A stretch of 64,000 nucleotides of DNA from Bolinopsis microptera. Its lineage: Eukaryota; Ctenophora; Tentaculata; Lobata; Bolinopsidae. The translations under genes and the position numbers were made by a program. Below, in pieces: positions 13,234 to 25,050 of this stretch (positions are counted from its first letter, which is position 1; every line of letters starts with the position of its first letter). The stretch covers positions 3,442,845 to 3,506,844 of the forward strand of contig NC_087084.1 of assembly GCF_026151205.1 (NCBI RefSeq), in the 5' to 3' direction. A model generated the notes under the pieces. The model did not search any database. It saw only the letters and a list, made by a program, of their open reading frames with translations, and was not told the origin of the DNA.

Positions 13234-14492
13234 GTATTTGAATTAGCTCACTCCCTTCCTCCAATGAACTCAACATTGCTTCAACATTTGTTCTCGTTAA
13301 GGAGTTAAGGACATATTATATAATAATTGGAAACATCCGTCCGTATTCTCCGTTATCGATCTGCCAGAAACATGTGGATAAATTGTCTTAACTCATATCT
13401 ATTCCCTTGACAGGGCATCCTTAAACATGATAAAACATATGTTAAACATACCATAACATTAGGTTCATTTCTATATCTATTATGGAGCTCTCCGTGTAAC
13501 TAAAAATCACGTACTGTTTAATATTAGAAAACACTCTCCATCCCTCCCGCTTTATACCTCACGGCTAAATGCCTTGTGTTTGAGTGTACGGTCTCTTAAC
13601 ATCGCGTTGTTAACAGTTCATTGTTAGATCATGTTACGATGTTGCTCATTCATCTCTATACTTTCTTCGTTTTAAAGTCTCTTGATTTGACTGCAGAAAC
13701 GCAATTGTTCATGTTATCTGATATCGAGAACTTTTCTGAGTATCGGGTTCTTTTTGTCTTGTTTACTTCGTGAATTGGGCACTTTTGTTCGTTTTCCTAA
13801 ATCGTTTGTGATATTTCAATGAACTGAACTTTCCGTACATTTTTCTGCTGTTTTGGTTTAATATTCCGGGATTCATGTTCGGAGCGATAGTGGTAAGTGA
13901 GAAGTGAGAAGGAGAGAGTGTGAGTGTGAGTGTGTGGTCGTTCATATTAAGCAAGTCTGAGGGGGGAAGAGGGGTTTATAATGATTACGATAGTAATCAC
14001 ATAAACCCATGGCCATGGGATTACGTTGGGGGGGGGGGGGTTAAAAGGAGCTAAAAAGCTGAAATAAATACGTAATATAAATAGTGATCGACCCCTGGAG
14101 TGTGTGTGTGTAAAGTGAATCATCATTACAGTATGTCAAGTTTGAAGTTATAATATATCTGCAATTTTCCTATCCCTTTTTATTATGGAAGCGATATAAT
14201 CAAACAGCGATCAGTACAGCAACATTTTATTGACGGATTGCGTGGGATTACCACATACAGCATTATGATTTACAAAAAATATAGAGACCCTAAGTTGTTT
14301 GAAATATTATTTTACTTCGCTAGTGACTACTTACAAATCAACTCACCAACTCGAATATCGTAAGCTGGAATGAAGTTTTAAACATTAATGCGCACATGAC
14401 CTTAATCTGCGATAAAAATATGCACTGATAAATTAATTATTATTTAATCGCTATTAGATTGTATTAATTAACATAACCTCCTCATCCGGCAG

Positions 14493-14619
14493 GGCGTGTG
14501 TAATCGGTGCAGCCCTCATAATCCTGCTTGTCGTCTGGTAATTAGTAGCAGGATCGCGCAACATGGACAAGGGTGTGTACAAGGTTGAAGGAAACGAAGA
14601 CAGTTCGATCTGGAATACG
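14493..14619 (+). CDS. Transmembrane plus juxtamembrane-tail exon, neurexin/Caspr-like, with in-frame TAA
   Basis: After acceptor CCGGCAG, phase 2, the frame encodes a hydrophobic helix (ACVIGAALIILLVVW, 14494-14538), a TAA at 14539-14541, then in the same frame a tail containing MDKGVYKVEGNEDSS, and a donor ACG|GTAACC at 14620. The order, a membrane helix then basic residues then (D/N)KG-x-Y-x-V-(E/D), resembles the protein-4.1-binding juxtamembrane segment of neurexins, Caspr and glycophorin C. The TAA could be a sequencing error, a real nonsense change, or a true stop with the tail belonging to a transcript starting at the ATG at 14563. A possible terminal exon in compatible phase lies at 23893-24039, which is speculative. 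Confidence 0.42.
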
Positions 14620-17329
14620 GTAACCTGCCACCAACCTCCAAAAAACTCTTTAGTGCGCGAAAGGGAACATGGAAGTTGTGACTGTTAATGTGACGATTAG
14701 TTAATTATTATTAATTAGTTAATTGAATGATAAGATGATTGTCCAATAATATCGGTTGATGTGTAAAGAAACGAGGAATGTGACGTGTCAGTATTCTCCA
14801 GTGAATTGTGAGTGATGTGATGACGTTCATCAAGTGTGACGTCATAATTTGAACGTCCACCACGTGGTTAGACCTCGGTAACTTTGTTATAAAACGAAAT
14901 ATATTATGTAATTTATAAAGTTGACCTTTTTTTTATATGGAGCGCTGAGTCTCGCTGCGGTTCAGAATTTTAGAATGAGAAATTTGGTTATGCACGTTTT
15001 TGGGGTAATTTGTTGTGAAGCGAAATTATATTTTTCTTGTGTTTGATGAGATCACGAATAAGACTATTTTAATTGTGTTTGACTTATCACGAGAGATAGC
15101 ATCGATTTAGTTTTGCTGTTAAGGGTTGGACTTACAAATATATTGACGTTTATTTGAATTTTTTTATGTTTTGACAATTAAATTGATGAAAATCTGTATG
15201 ATTAATTGACGATGGTGTTCGTTCCGAGAAAAATGTTTTAATTTGAGTTATGAGATCGTTGCATTAACAGAAATTCGATTATTTATTAGACGACCACCTA
15301 AACATGGAATCATTTTATTTACAAGTTAGCTTTTTTAGATTAGGAGTAATGGTTAAAATAATAAATACATTTTTATTTTAGAATCGACAATTTTACGTTT
15401 TACCCGATAAGTTAAACAAAACCTAACTCATCTTTAAACGTTTTTTTTTATTTCAATATTGATATCGCCCCCCCCCTCCCCTTGCAAACTGTCAGCCGTT
15501 TTAATTAATTGTTGCTAGCAATTTAGCGGACGTATAATATTAATTCCCAGATTATTTGAATGGTGCGATATGTTTATGTACAATATGTCCCGTGAGCCCA
15601 TATAAGGAGATAAATATGTTTTGTTAACATCAAGTTGTCATGAATACCCGAAATAAGAGTGAAACTTGCTTGATAATAGCCCTTTTTTCTTGTTTTCTGG
15701 AAATGTTTGCTTCTATGGAATCAGAAACATTTTTATTGTGAATATAACCGATGAAATACCGGTCATAATTTTAGTTCTCGTTTTTGTTTGGTTTACTTGT
15801 TTTAGTTACTGACTTCAGAGCGAAATGCCTTAACTTCTGTTGCAAATTTACCATTATTATCATGATACTTTTCATGTAAAATTTTAGATATCGCCAAATA
15901 ATACATTACATTTCTGTCTTATGAAAGAGAATGACTGCAATTCTACCTCCGCATTTTTAGTCTTAATGATGATAATTTTTGTCGCTGACTTGAGTGTTTA
16001 ATTAATAAATATCTAATGTAACTTATCTCGTTTATCTTGTCTAAAATCTCTAACGATCGAATTAAAATCGCACACCTTCACAATACATCTAAAATGCAAA
16101 GTGTGGTAGTGTAAAATAGTGTAATAAATTTCGTGTAAAAATAGATATTTAAAAATAGTTAGCGTAAAATTGATGTAACTTATTATTTATATCAATTTCC
16201 TATTATATATATGTTACTATGGAGGAAAAAATTACGGTGGCTAATGGGTGATATTTATTTCGTTGGCCCTCAAATGGTCCTGCAGATCCAGTCTTAACCT
16301 TAATTTTAAATTGGACATAACTTTTCTTGCTGAGTAGCTCTGAACGTTCGGGTATAGATGCTGTTAGTGGAAGACTGGCCTCCAGCTCGCCATTTTTGAG
16401 ATTCAAGCAAATCGATTTGAAGTTCAAAGGAGTGCAGGATGTTCAGCTCGACAAAATACGATAGAATTTATTTCATAGGGGTAAAACCTAATAGTTGGGT
16501 TAAAAGGGCGACTGTTGGTATTATCATAAAATCATCATAGTCCTAACAATGATTAAAGGGCTCCATCTAATCTAAGTACATGAGTAGAACCTGATTACAC
16601 CTGGTTAGCTTTAGTAAGCAGACTTACGGCCGGATGCCGACGGCTTGTATTCAGAGGGGAAGAGTCGGTGACGTACATAATTGTCCACAAGGTCTTCGGA
16701 TAAGTTCCCCACCTAATAAGGTGGACCTTTATCTCAAAGAGAGCTTTTTGAGTTTAGATTAATTTCGATCCACAGTTTTAGGGTTCCGGTCCACGGTATT
16801 ATAAACCGATGTAACTTTAAGATTTAGTAATTGTTATTCCCTAATTCATGATTCAATTTTGAAGAACTTTTGGTAGAGGCTAACTGTATTATATTAATTT
16901 TAGCGGTCTGTTACTAATTAACAAGTTGAAAGAGTAACATAATTAGGCCGGCAGAATATCGGTATTGGGTTTAATAAGAGTACTGTAGTGTAACTATAGT
17001 CTACCTGGGACTCACCCCATGGTATGCATGCATTTTACTTTATAAAATTAACTGAACTTACTTTTAGTTATTTACGAATATTTTAAATTTATGGACATGT
17101 TACTTGCCTTCACGGGAAATGAATACAATATGTTGGTATAGAAATAATAAACTGCCTTTAACTGGGCCTAGCTTTTTCCCCGGGTATACGATATGTTACG
17201 TTTTTACTTAACCTCTTGTTTGGGTAACTTAAACTTAACAAACGACCTTTGGTGTGCCGGACTCCAAGAATATTAATAAAAGAAAACACGGGTTAGTTGT
17301 AAACGTATGTTGGACGAGTTCGTTTCGTT
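14620..17329. other. No gene recognised
   Basis: AT-rich sequence with homopolymer runs, including a C-run near 15469. I checked both strands and saw no exon with convincing splice sites. It is probably intronic or intergenic. Confidence 0.5.
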
Positions 17330-18480
17330 TACTCAGAAGATGAATCCGAGATTGTGGAACCAGATGATACGGTTTTTGAGGCATTTTGATACGGTCATTT
17401 TAGTCTGTTAAAGTAGTTTCAGAATGCTGGAAATGGTTTCACGGTGTAGGGGGATGTGTTTACTAACTATTTTGACGCCAAAATTGTCGCCAGAGGCTAC
17501 CTGAGTCATGGAATGAATGGAATGAACAAAAATGAAATTTTTTCTAAAACTCGTCGGATTGCCCAGGATTACAAACAAGCAGCAAGCATGTGAATCCTTC
17601 TTGATAAGGTTCAGATCACGTTTGATCGCATGCAGGGTTCTTGTCTCCGATAGATCAGATCATTGTCTTCTAAGAAGATCATATCCTCGTTCTTGCCCCC
17701 TCTGGCTCCTGTGGATCTCATCATTACTCGATAAGCATCGGATCAAATGATTGCCTCAAAAACCGTATCATCTGGTTCCACAATCTCGGATACTCAGGAA
17801 TTAGCTTAATTAGATAGGAAATGGAACCAAGTCTCTAGTGGGCGTTCTGGGAGTGCTAGGGCCACCAAACTTTGCAGGAACACTATTAGGGTCAATACCA
17901 AACGATTCCGACCTGTTTTGGGGCAATCCGACGAGTTTTAGAAAAAAATTCATTTTTGTTCATTCCGTTCATTCCATGACTCAGGGAGCCTCTGGCGACA
18001 ATTTTGACGTCAAAATAGTTAGTAAACACATCCCCCTACACCGTACAACCATTTCCAGCACTCTGAAACTACTTTAACAGACTGAAATGACCGTATCAAA
18101 ATGCCTCAAAAACCGTATCATCTGGTTCCACAATCTCGGATACTCAGGAACTAGCTTTTTGATACGGAAATGGAACCAAGTCTCTAGTGGGCGTTCTGGG
18201 AGTGCTAGGGCCACCAAACTTTGCAGGAACACTATTAGGGTCAATACCAAACGATTCCGACCTGTTTTGGGGCAATCCGACGAGTTTTAGAAAAAAATTC
18301 ATTTTTGTTCATTCCGTTCATTCCATGACTCAGGGAGCCTCTGGCGACAATTTTGACTTCAAAATAGTTAGTAAACACATCCCTCTACACCGTACAACCA
18401 TAATTATCTATTTTTGATCCAAATTATAGTCAAAATAACGTTGGTTCCAAACCGTATCAAAACCGTATCAAAACCGTATC
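17330..18480. repeat. Repeat with an inverted arm and a 349-bp tandem duplication
   Basis: About 17754-18101 and 18102-18448 are nearly identical direct copies, 349 bp apart; GTGGGCGTTCTGGGAGTGCT occurs at both. The segment 17335-17580 is the inverted equivalent of roughly 17925-18140: ATCTCGGA, TGGTTCCA, GATACGGT and the GTGTTTACTAACTATTTTGA block all recur reversed. Apparent ORFs in the two direct copies are alike only because the DNA is duplicated. No transposase is visible. After 18420 there are short GGTTCCAAA/CCGTATCAAAA subrepeats. Confidence 0.85.
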
Positions 18481-19800
18481 ATTGGTTCCAAATTGGTTCC
18501 AAAATCTCGTTTACTATACACGTCAATTGATCATTTAGACTTTACAACTTTTGTTTATTACTTTTTGCAAACAACTAAACAAAGCTAGATATCCGAGTCT
18601 TTTGCGAATTCAGGTGACGATGTAGAAGTTCTTGAGGTTCTTTTGACATGCAAAAGAATATGTGCATTTTAATTTGTTATCTTCAATTTGAATGGATAAA
18701 CTGAAAGTTTTGAACTTACCTTTAACGATTCTAATTAAAAATTCTAATCAAAATTGCAATTGACACTATACTGCTTCAAGTACACTTTTATGAAACTCGT
18801 AGTCGAACTCCAGGATTGGCACCATTTATTTTAACAAACTTTCAATGTTCGGGAATCCCGGGATTTAAAAATGAGATCGGGAATGACTTCACTAGTTTGC
18901 AAGCATTAAATTTGTAAATCTATTGCTTACACGTGCAGTATTTAGACAATTTCAAATTGGCTTTGTGAGCCACTCATAAATTACATAGGAGAATTTTACT
19001 CATTTTAACCCCATCTACCATCGTTGCCTTAAGTCTTAAAATTGAAAACCCCTCGTATCACCAGACAATTGGGGGGGGGGGGGGGGGGGGAGGCATCAAC
19101 CTCATGGTTCTAGCCTAGTTATATAATTATATATATATAACTATATATAGTAATTTGACCAAAACCCATCATGGGTAGAGTGGACCGCTGCCAGTGCTCT
19201 CTTTTCCAAACAAAAGGAAATGTCAATGATATTAATTTGAATAACCGTCCGCAAATGCAAAATGATACCGACAACCGAGAATGAAATCGGTCGCTCGCTT
19301 TTATGTGGAGGTTTTTCCTTTAAAACCTCCACATAAGTGTTTATTATTCCTGTCATCTTTGACATTATAAATATAAATTAGAATGTTTTGAACTAAAAAT
19401 AAACCTGTTGAACGACTTTCCATTATATGAGCCTTAATGCCTGAAAAACAGCTTCTCCAAGTTATTAAATTTAAAGTAAAGGCTCTGTGCTATTGGCTAT
19501 GAGTATGGTCATGTCTACTTTTATTATGTGTAAACATTTGGGACCTACACGTTGATATTTTATCAAACACTTTATAATCAGAGCTATACTATTGTTTATT
19601 TTTAATTTTAATTTTAATTTTTTGTCCTATATAAATCAAAATTCCGATCAGTAACATTTAAGGTCATGACTCAATGAGACAATTTTACTTACTTTAGATT
19701 ACATCGATTCAAAAATAGATCGTAGTTTAAAAGTTATTACAATAAACGTTACGGTCTGTACTCTGTACTTAAACATAAACTTTATTTGGTAATGATAACA
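18481..19800. other. No gene; AT-rich with a G-run and one strong hairpin
   Basis: No supported exon. A run of about 20 G lies at 19071-19090. A 15-bp perfect inverted repeat (TTATGTGGAGGTTTT at 19301-19315 and its complement at 19322-19336) has a 6-base loop. Confidence 0.55.
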
Positions 19801-19809
19801 CCTTTCAGA

Positions 19810-20933
19810 ATGGCAGAATGTGGACAACAAGATGTGGAACTGGAAGGGTTCGTTAAAAAAGAAGTATCAGACATCGACACCTTTCAGTCAACTACAATCT
19901 TTTATCAAATAACGCGTCCAAGTTTGAAGATGATACAAAATATCACCTTGACCTCGAAATAAAGACCGAAGATTTAACAGCCGAAAATTTCGAACTTGGA
20001 AATGGAACTGCACAATTGTTTTTAAACACTGAAGGAACAAAAATAGAAGTATTGACCCCAAAAAGTGAACCTCTAGACGGTGAATGTAATGCAAGTCCAG
20101 CCAGCTCCTCTCTTTCTGATGATCCTCTCAATACCAACCCTCAGAACAGTGTGGATATCTCCCAATCTATTAGTATTGGAGAAACTGTTCTGTCTGAACG
20201 CAATTTAAAGAAGTACATGTCGACTCGTACTGGAGAGAAACCTTATAAATGTGATGTTTGTAGCTACTCAGCCGCGCAAATTAGCCATCTTATTTGTCAC
20301 AAACGAAAACACGCCGGAGAGAAACCTTATAAATGTGATATTTGTAGCTACTCAGCCTCGCAAAATGGCGCTCTTGCTTCTCACAAACGAATACACACTG
20401 GAGAGAAACCTTATAAATGTGATGTTTGTAGCTACTCAGCCGCGCAAATTAGCAATCTTATTTGTCACAAACGAAAACACGCCGGAGAGAAACCTTATAA
20501 ATGTGATATTTGTAGCTACTCAGCCTCGCGAAGTGGCACTCTTGCTTCTCATAAACGAACACACACCGGAGAGAAACCTTATAAATGTAATATTTGTAGC
20601 TACTCAGCCTCACAAAGTAGCCATCTTGCTTCTCACAAACGAATACACACTGGAGAGAAACCTTATAAATGCGATATTTGTAGCTACTCATTCACGGGAA
20701 GTGGCGCTCTTGCTTCTCACAAACGAATACACACTGGAGAGAAACCTTATAAATGTGATGTTTGTAGTTACTCAGCCACGCGACTTGACACTCTTATTTG
20801 TCACAAACGAAAACATACTGGAGAGAAGCCTTATAAATGTGATGTTTGTAGCTACTCAGCCACGCAAATTAGCAATCTTACCACCCACAAACAAAAACAC
20901 ACTGGATTCTTACCTGGGGATCCCAGGCTATAA
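19810..20933 (+). CDS. C2H2 zinc-finger protein, eight fingers, with a frame break near the N-terminus
   Basis: The main frame, open from 19857 to TAA at 20931-20933, encodes an acidic N-terminal region (with EIKTEDL and VLTPKSEPLDG) and eight tandem C2H2 fingers joined by TGEKPYKC linkers, each C-X2-C-X12-H-X3-H. Helix positions -1/3 read Q/H, Q/A, Q/N, R/T, Q/H, G/A, R/T, Q/N. A nuclear DNA-binding regulator is expected. The fingers are nearly identical at DNA level (84-bp units), which suggests recent expansion or gene conversion. An ATG at 19810 starts a plausible acidic protein but in another frame; the switch must occur at about 19857-19920. Either a base is missing (an A6 run lies at 19855-19860) or CCTTTCAG at 19880-19887 is a splice acceptor. 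The last residues (LPGDPRL) come from an inserted MITE. Confidence 0.82.
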
Positions 20934-21001
20934 TGTTCATAAATAAACGAATAGAGATTAGGCGGAATGACAGTCTGAGCGCCGCCCAGTAAACTGGATT
21001 C
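20901..21001 (-). mobile_element. MITE (family M1) inserted in the zinc-finger gene, 9-bp target duplication
   Basis: The 83-bp element (20910-20992) begins TTACCTGGGGATCCCAGG and ends GCGCCGCCCAGTAA. It is flanked by the exact 9-bp direct repeat ACTGGATTC at 20901-20909 and 20993-21001. It carries the stop codon now used by the zinc-finger ORF. Other copies in this window are at 24912, 28417, 29426, 33904 and (decayed) 44097. Confidence 0.88.
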
Positions 21002-22337
21002 TGGAAAGAAGATTTACCCATATTGCCTATAGTTTGTGTAACTACAGGGCTAGCCGATCAAGTAGTTTGAAGAGAAATTAAATATAGTGATTCACGCTAG
21101 AGAGAAACTTTACCTATGGGCCATGTACTATGTAGTTTGTGTAATTCCGACTCTTGCTACATCAAATAGTCTAGGATTTTAAATAAAACGGCGAATTGTA
21201 GTCATTCGAAGTCACACCTCACACGTGTTGAATTATACTAAAGAACGTTGTAATTATATTGTTTCAATAACGATTTGGATTTTCCTATTATATAATTTCA
21301 ACTTGCAACTAAAATTGATTGTTCTAAAAGTTCTGACTTGTTTCCTTTTGTGATTTTCACATATTTTTTGTGTAAAAATTATTTTTCATTTGAACATTTT
21401 GATTTAAAATTTACCACCTGCTCCAGCATCCAGTCGAAGCCGCGGATCCTTGATCTATTGCTACTATTTTTACTGCAATGTCTTAATTCCGTGATGCTCG
21501 CTAAATCAGCTGGATCCACTGTACTACATTTACATTTCCATGAATTTTTCTGAACCGAAACTTTGCATTAAACTCACAGACAGGTGATCGTTAGATAAAT
21601 ATTAATTATAATACATGTTGTATACCTACCTCTTTTCGCGCGTGAAAAGTGGTATATACAACGTGTATACACTATACATTGATCTACATGTTTCAGCTTC
21701 TATAGCCATAGGATTGGTATAGAAATTTGCTTTTCCAATATATTGTGTAATTGGTGAGTAACGTTAAATCTTTAAGTTCTCTATTTAGGGGTTCAAAACA
21801 ATTAGGGACAATTTAAATATTACGAAAGCCAGCATAAAATTTGCGGATCAGCGCAATTTGGTTTATTCATTCTATATTAACATATAACTTAATATTGAAA
21901 CGTGTCGATGAGAGAATGTATCATTTGTAATATAATACCCAAATGGAGTAATCATGGTAGCTTTGCAGAAATAAAACTCAGGGTTTGATAATAACATAAT
22001 TGTATTAAGAGGTTAAATAATTTAATGGAAAATAAGATTAAACAATTTAGAAGTGGGTAAAGACGATAAATTGCCACTTGATCAAAGAGTTCCCGGCGAT
22101 TAATCTATTTCTTAAATATATTTTATCATTAATAGTGATTTACTTGACTGTAAAGTGTTAAATTGTGTATCAATAAAACGTTGCTAACTTTATCCTATAG
22201 TTACCATGACTAAAATACAAAGTTGAAAGTGGAAAGAAAGACTTCATATAAATAGTTCGAAGCTGAAATACCATAATACTTCTCATAAGGAGTCCTAGAT
22301 GTGTCTCATAAAATTAATAAAATTGTCATTGTTTGTC
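21002..22337. other. No gene; contains an inverted repeat at 21613-21673
   Basis: AT-rich, with no exon supported. At about 21613-21673 an imperfect palindrome runs ACATGTTGTATACC, then CTTTTCGCGCGTGAAAAG, then GGTATATACAACGTGTAT. Its CGCG-centred core resembles a piece of the GC-rich repeat near 28940, so it is probably a decayed inverted-repeat element. Confidence 0.55.
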
Positions 22338-23110
22338 TTAACATCTCCTGCCCCTGTAGCAGAGTAAGGACCGACAACATTGATTGTTGTTTCTTAACTT
22401 AATGCAATTAAATCTGTGAGTCCTGCACACACTACCAGGAATTGTACCTGAAATAGAAAGTATAATAATAATGAAGCAGGCAAGTTAGAGTTTACTACAT
22501 TAACACTTTTATCAAATTATTGATGTAAAAATATGAGCCAGCCTGCTGAAAGCTGGTGTATGTATAATAAGTCTATCGCAAAGATAACGTGTAAAATGAT
22601 TTAAGAGGGGAGGAGAAGGAGACTAAGAAGGTAAATTAAATTGGTTTAAATTAAATGTGAACGATCTCTTACCATCATATTTATTGACAACAGCCTCCCC
22701 CAGCAAGGTGTGGCATTCCAACGCTGATAGTTCCCTCAACATGCAGGGACACGTTATGAGTCGGGGTGGCTGTGAACTTGTTATACTTATAGGACATTGT
22801 GTTGTAGCCCTGGATACTGAAAACAATGTTTTTATATCTCGTTACAGACCATATTGTTATAGTTAGAACTTGCAACACTTTTTAATTGTTAATAATAATA
22901 TGCTTGTTGAATGTTGGGCTTGCAATGAGGTAGAAAGCGAGTGATCCATAACATCGCAATAAACCTGGTTTCCAAGCTCAGACTTGTAAATTGTTGTAAC
23001 AAATCCTAAAACTTACCTTCAATCTCCTCCGCGAAATCATCATTAGAAACAGACATCACGTCTGCTTGACCCAAAGAAACAATAACGAAAAAAACGAACA
23101 AAAACTGCAT
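22338..23110 (-). CDS. Secreted cysteine-rich peptide precursor with knottin-type C-terminus (three exons)
   Basis: Exons on the minus strand are 23110-23017, 22816-22673 and 22447-22338, totalling 348 bp (115 residues plus TAA). All junctions are GT/AG (donors GTAAGT and GTAAGA; the last acceptor follows TTTCTATTTCAG) and each falls in phase 1. The N-terminus is a classic signal peptide: MQFLFVFFVIVSLGQA. The middle exon is a pro-region with five cysteines. The last exon encodes a short basic module with the framework C-X6-C-X8-CC-X4-C-X5-C, the inhibitor-cystine-knot pattern known from defence peptides, neuropeptide-like factors and venom peptides. The target cannot be told from sequence and a toxin role is not shown. 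A TATA box at 23188-23195 fits a transcription start about 50 bp before the ATG. Confidence 0.78.
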
Positions 23111-23187
23111 CTTCTCCACTGAATCTGAGAAATTTACATGTATCAGATAGAAATATTCCACAATTTAAAAGTACTGACCGTACCCCT

Positions 23188-23195
23188 CTTTTATA
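23188..23195 (-). promoter_or_regulatory. TATA box of the knottin-like peptide gene
   Basis: On the minus strand the sequence reads TATAAAAG followed by AGGGG, a canonical TATA box, 78 bp upstream of the ATG at 23110. No other strong core-promoter motif is evident nearby. Confidence 0.7.
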
Positions 23196-23524
23196 CAGGA
23201 ATAAGTCTCAGTTCCCAGGTATGTACCGCTCACTTGATCAGCTCGAAACAGACCCCTGAGTAGGCCCTGGTTTGTGGAGGTGAGCACGATCTACAAAATG
23301 GAAACTATGTTTTTGGTGCATTTCCACCTAATATCAGGGAATATTTTGAAGTGTACTTTTTGTTAACTCGACTCTCCCATGAATATTGAGTAACCACTGT
23401 GCACATGGAACTAGATTTAGAAACTACTCGACTGAGAGTTAAACGGAAGTTAAAGCGGAATCTTCACGCGGGATGAAGAACATTTTATTTCACTGGAGTA
23501 GAGGGGGATTTTGGGGATTCTTTT

Positions 23525-23652
23525 GGGTCCATCTACTTAGGATGTCCGGCAAATAAGGAGGGGGTGGTTTTGGAATTTCGGACAAATCCGGACAGGGGAG
23601 GGGGTGGTCTGAAAATCTGAGATTTTGACGGACGTCCTAAGTAGATGGCCCC
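23525..23652. mobile_element. MITE (family M2), ~128 bp
   Basis: GGGTCCATCTACTTAGGATG at the left is matched by the complement of TCCTAAGTAGATGGCCCC at the right. Inside are GTCCGGCAAATAAGG and GTCCGGATTTG-type blocks and a GGGAGGGGGTGG run. Related ends occur at 29508 and 30499. The near-palindromic design and lack of coding capacity fit a miniature inverted-repeat element. Confidence 0.75.
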
Positions 23653-24911
23653 TTTGTTTCAGCTGATATTTTAAAATTAAATTTACCCCGATTAGGTATC
23701 AAAAGCAAAGTAATAGTGTTGCTACACAATAGTTTTTAACATAAAGTTATTTAAAATAAAAATAATATGTATTTATATCATAATCATAACCATACCCTCT
23801 CAAGAAAATCACAAAGTCAGATGTGTCTTTATCACTATCGAGAGATTCTACCCAGCATCAACAATCAAAATCAGGATCGAATATAAATACAGAATACAAA
23901 TGATTTTCATCTGCCACCGGTCCCACCCTTTGACTTTAATTCATCCAACTTAAAAGAGACTGAGACGGATAGCAGCTTCAAACGTCATTACATACTGTCT
24001 CTCGTTTCTATTTCTCATCAAATCCAGTACGCGTTATAAATACCATAAAAAACATAATAGTATTAGTAACTACTTTTCAAACAAGTGAAACACTCGAAAT
24101 ATGTGGCCGGCAGACGAATCGTTTCATGGAATATAGTTGAACAATAGTTCAAACTTCAAATTACAAATTATGTAATATCAAGTACAATTATGTAATATTA
24201 ATGACATGATATTCTTTTGTATTATATTTTTCTTTACATTTTACGTGAAGCTCAGTCGTGCGGTACGGGTAGTGTTTGGTGACACTAATGACAATGTCTA
24301 ATACATGTATTAATTGCACAAATGCAAAACTATTGCACCGATTGCGAAAGATACCTGGCCGGAGAGTCAGCAACCTGGAGCATGGAGAGAGGTTTGGAGA
24401 GAATTAACAATTCGAGTTCAAGGAGGTATTAATTATCAGCATCATAATTAGTATCATTAGTCACTAATAAATAAATAAGTAGTACCATGCAGTGGTAATG
24501 ACATAGTCATAATCTGTTTCACAGTGCAGCCATGATAGTGGTTATGTCTCAACACTAACATCGCGTACTTTTAGTGAAATGAAATATATTGTGTAATGCC
24601 AATGGTGAAAACTATGACTTAATTTCTGCAGAATATCACGAGGAATATAATAGTTAAGAATTTGACTTTTAGAAAACATGTTCATGACAACGACATACGA
24701 TGTGGTCGTTAAAATTCGATCTTCAATATATTCAGTCTCTAGCATCTAGACGCCATTCAAATTTGAAATTACTCTCCACTCATTTACATGTTTACCATTC
24801 CTCCATTTCATCGATCTGGATATATCTAGAAGAAATAAACAAACTTTTATTATCAAACATACTTATAGGCAAACACTGCAAATACTTATTAAGGTTTAAA
24901 GTGGAATTAGC
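23653..24911. other. No firm gene; one possible terminal exon at 23893-24039
   Basis: At 23893-24039 a plus-strand frame enters after ATACAG in phase 0, encodes 48 residues including DFHLPPVPPFDFNSS, and ends in TAA. The wording is protein-like and the phase would fit the donor at 14620, but the acceptor is weak and the distance is large. The rest is AT-rich without exons that I can support. Confidence 0.22.
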
Positions 24912-25050
24912 TTACCTGAGGACCTCAGGCTTTTCTGTTCATATAAACAAATTGTGCTTGTAGAATTTATATCATAAACCGATCATAAACCGATTGCAGA
25001 TGCGGCAGAAACAGAATGACAGGCTGAGCGCCGCCCAGTAAGGAATAAGG
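24903..25050 (-). mobile_element. MITE family M1, longer 130-bp copy
   Basis: TTACCTGAGGACCTCAGG at 24912 to GCGCCGCCCAGTAA ending 25041. The flanks GGAATTAGC (24903-24911) and GGAATAAGG (25042-25050) match at 7 of 9 positions, a decayed 9-bp target duplication. The middle is about 50 bp longer than in the other copies. Confidence 0.75.

Noticed and set aside
17838..18417. Two similar ORFs (MGVLGVLGPPNFAG...) that look conserved
   Set aside because: The similarity is due to a 349-bp tandem DNA duplication, not to protein-level selection; no splice or start context.
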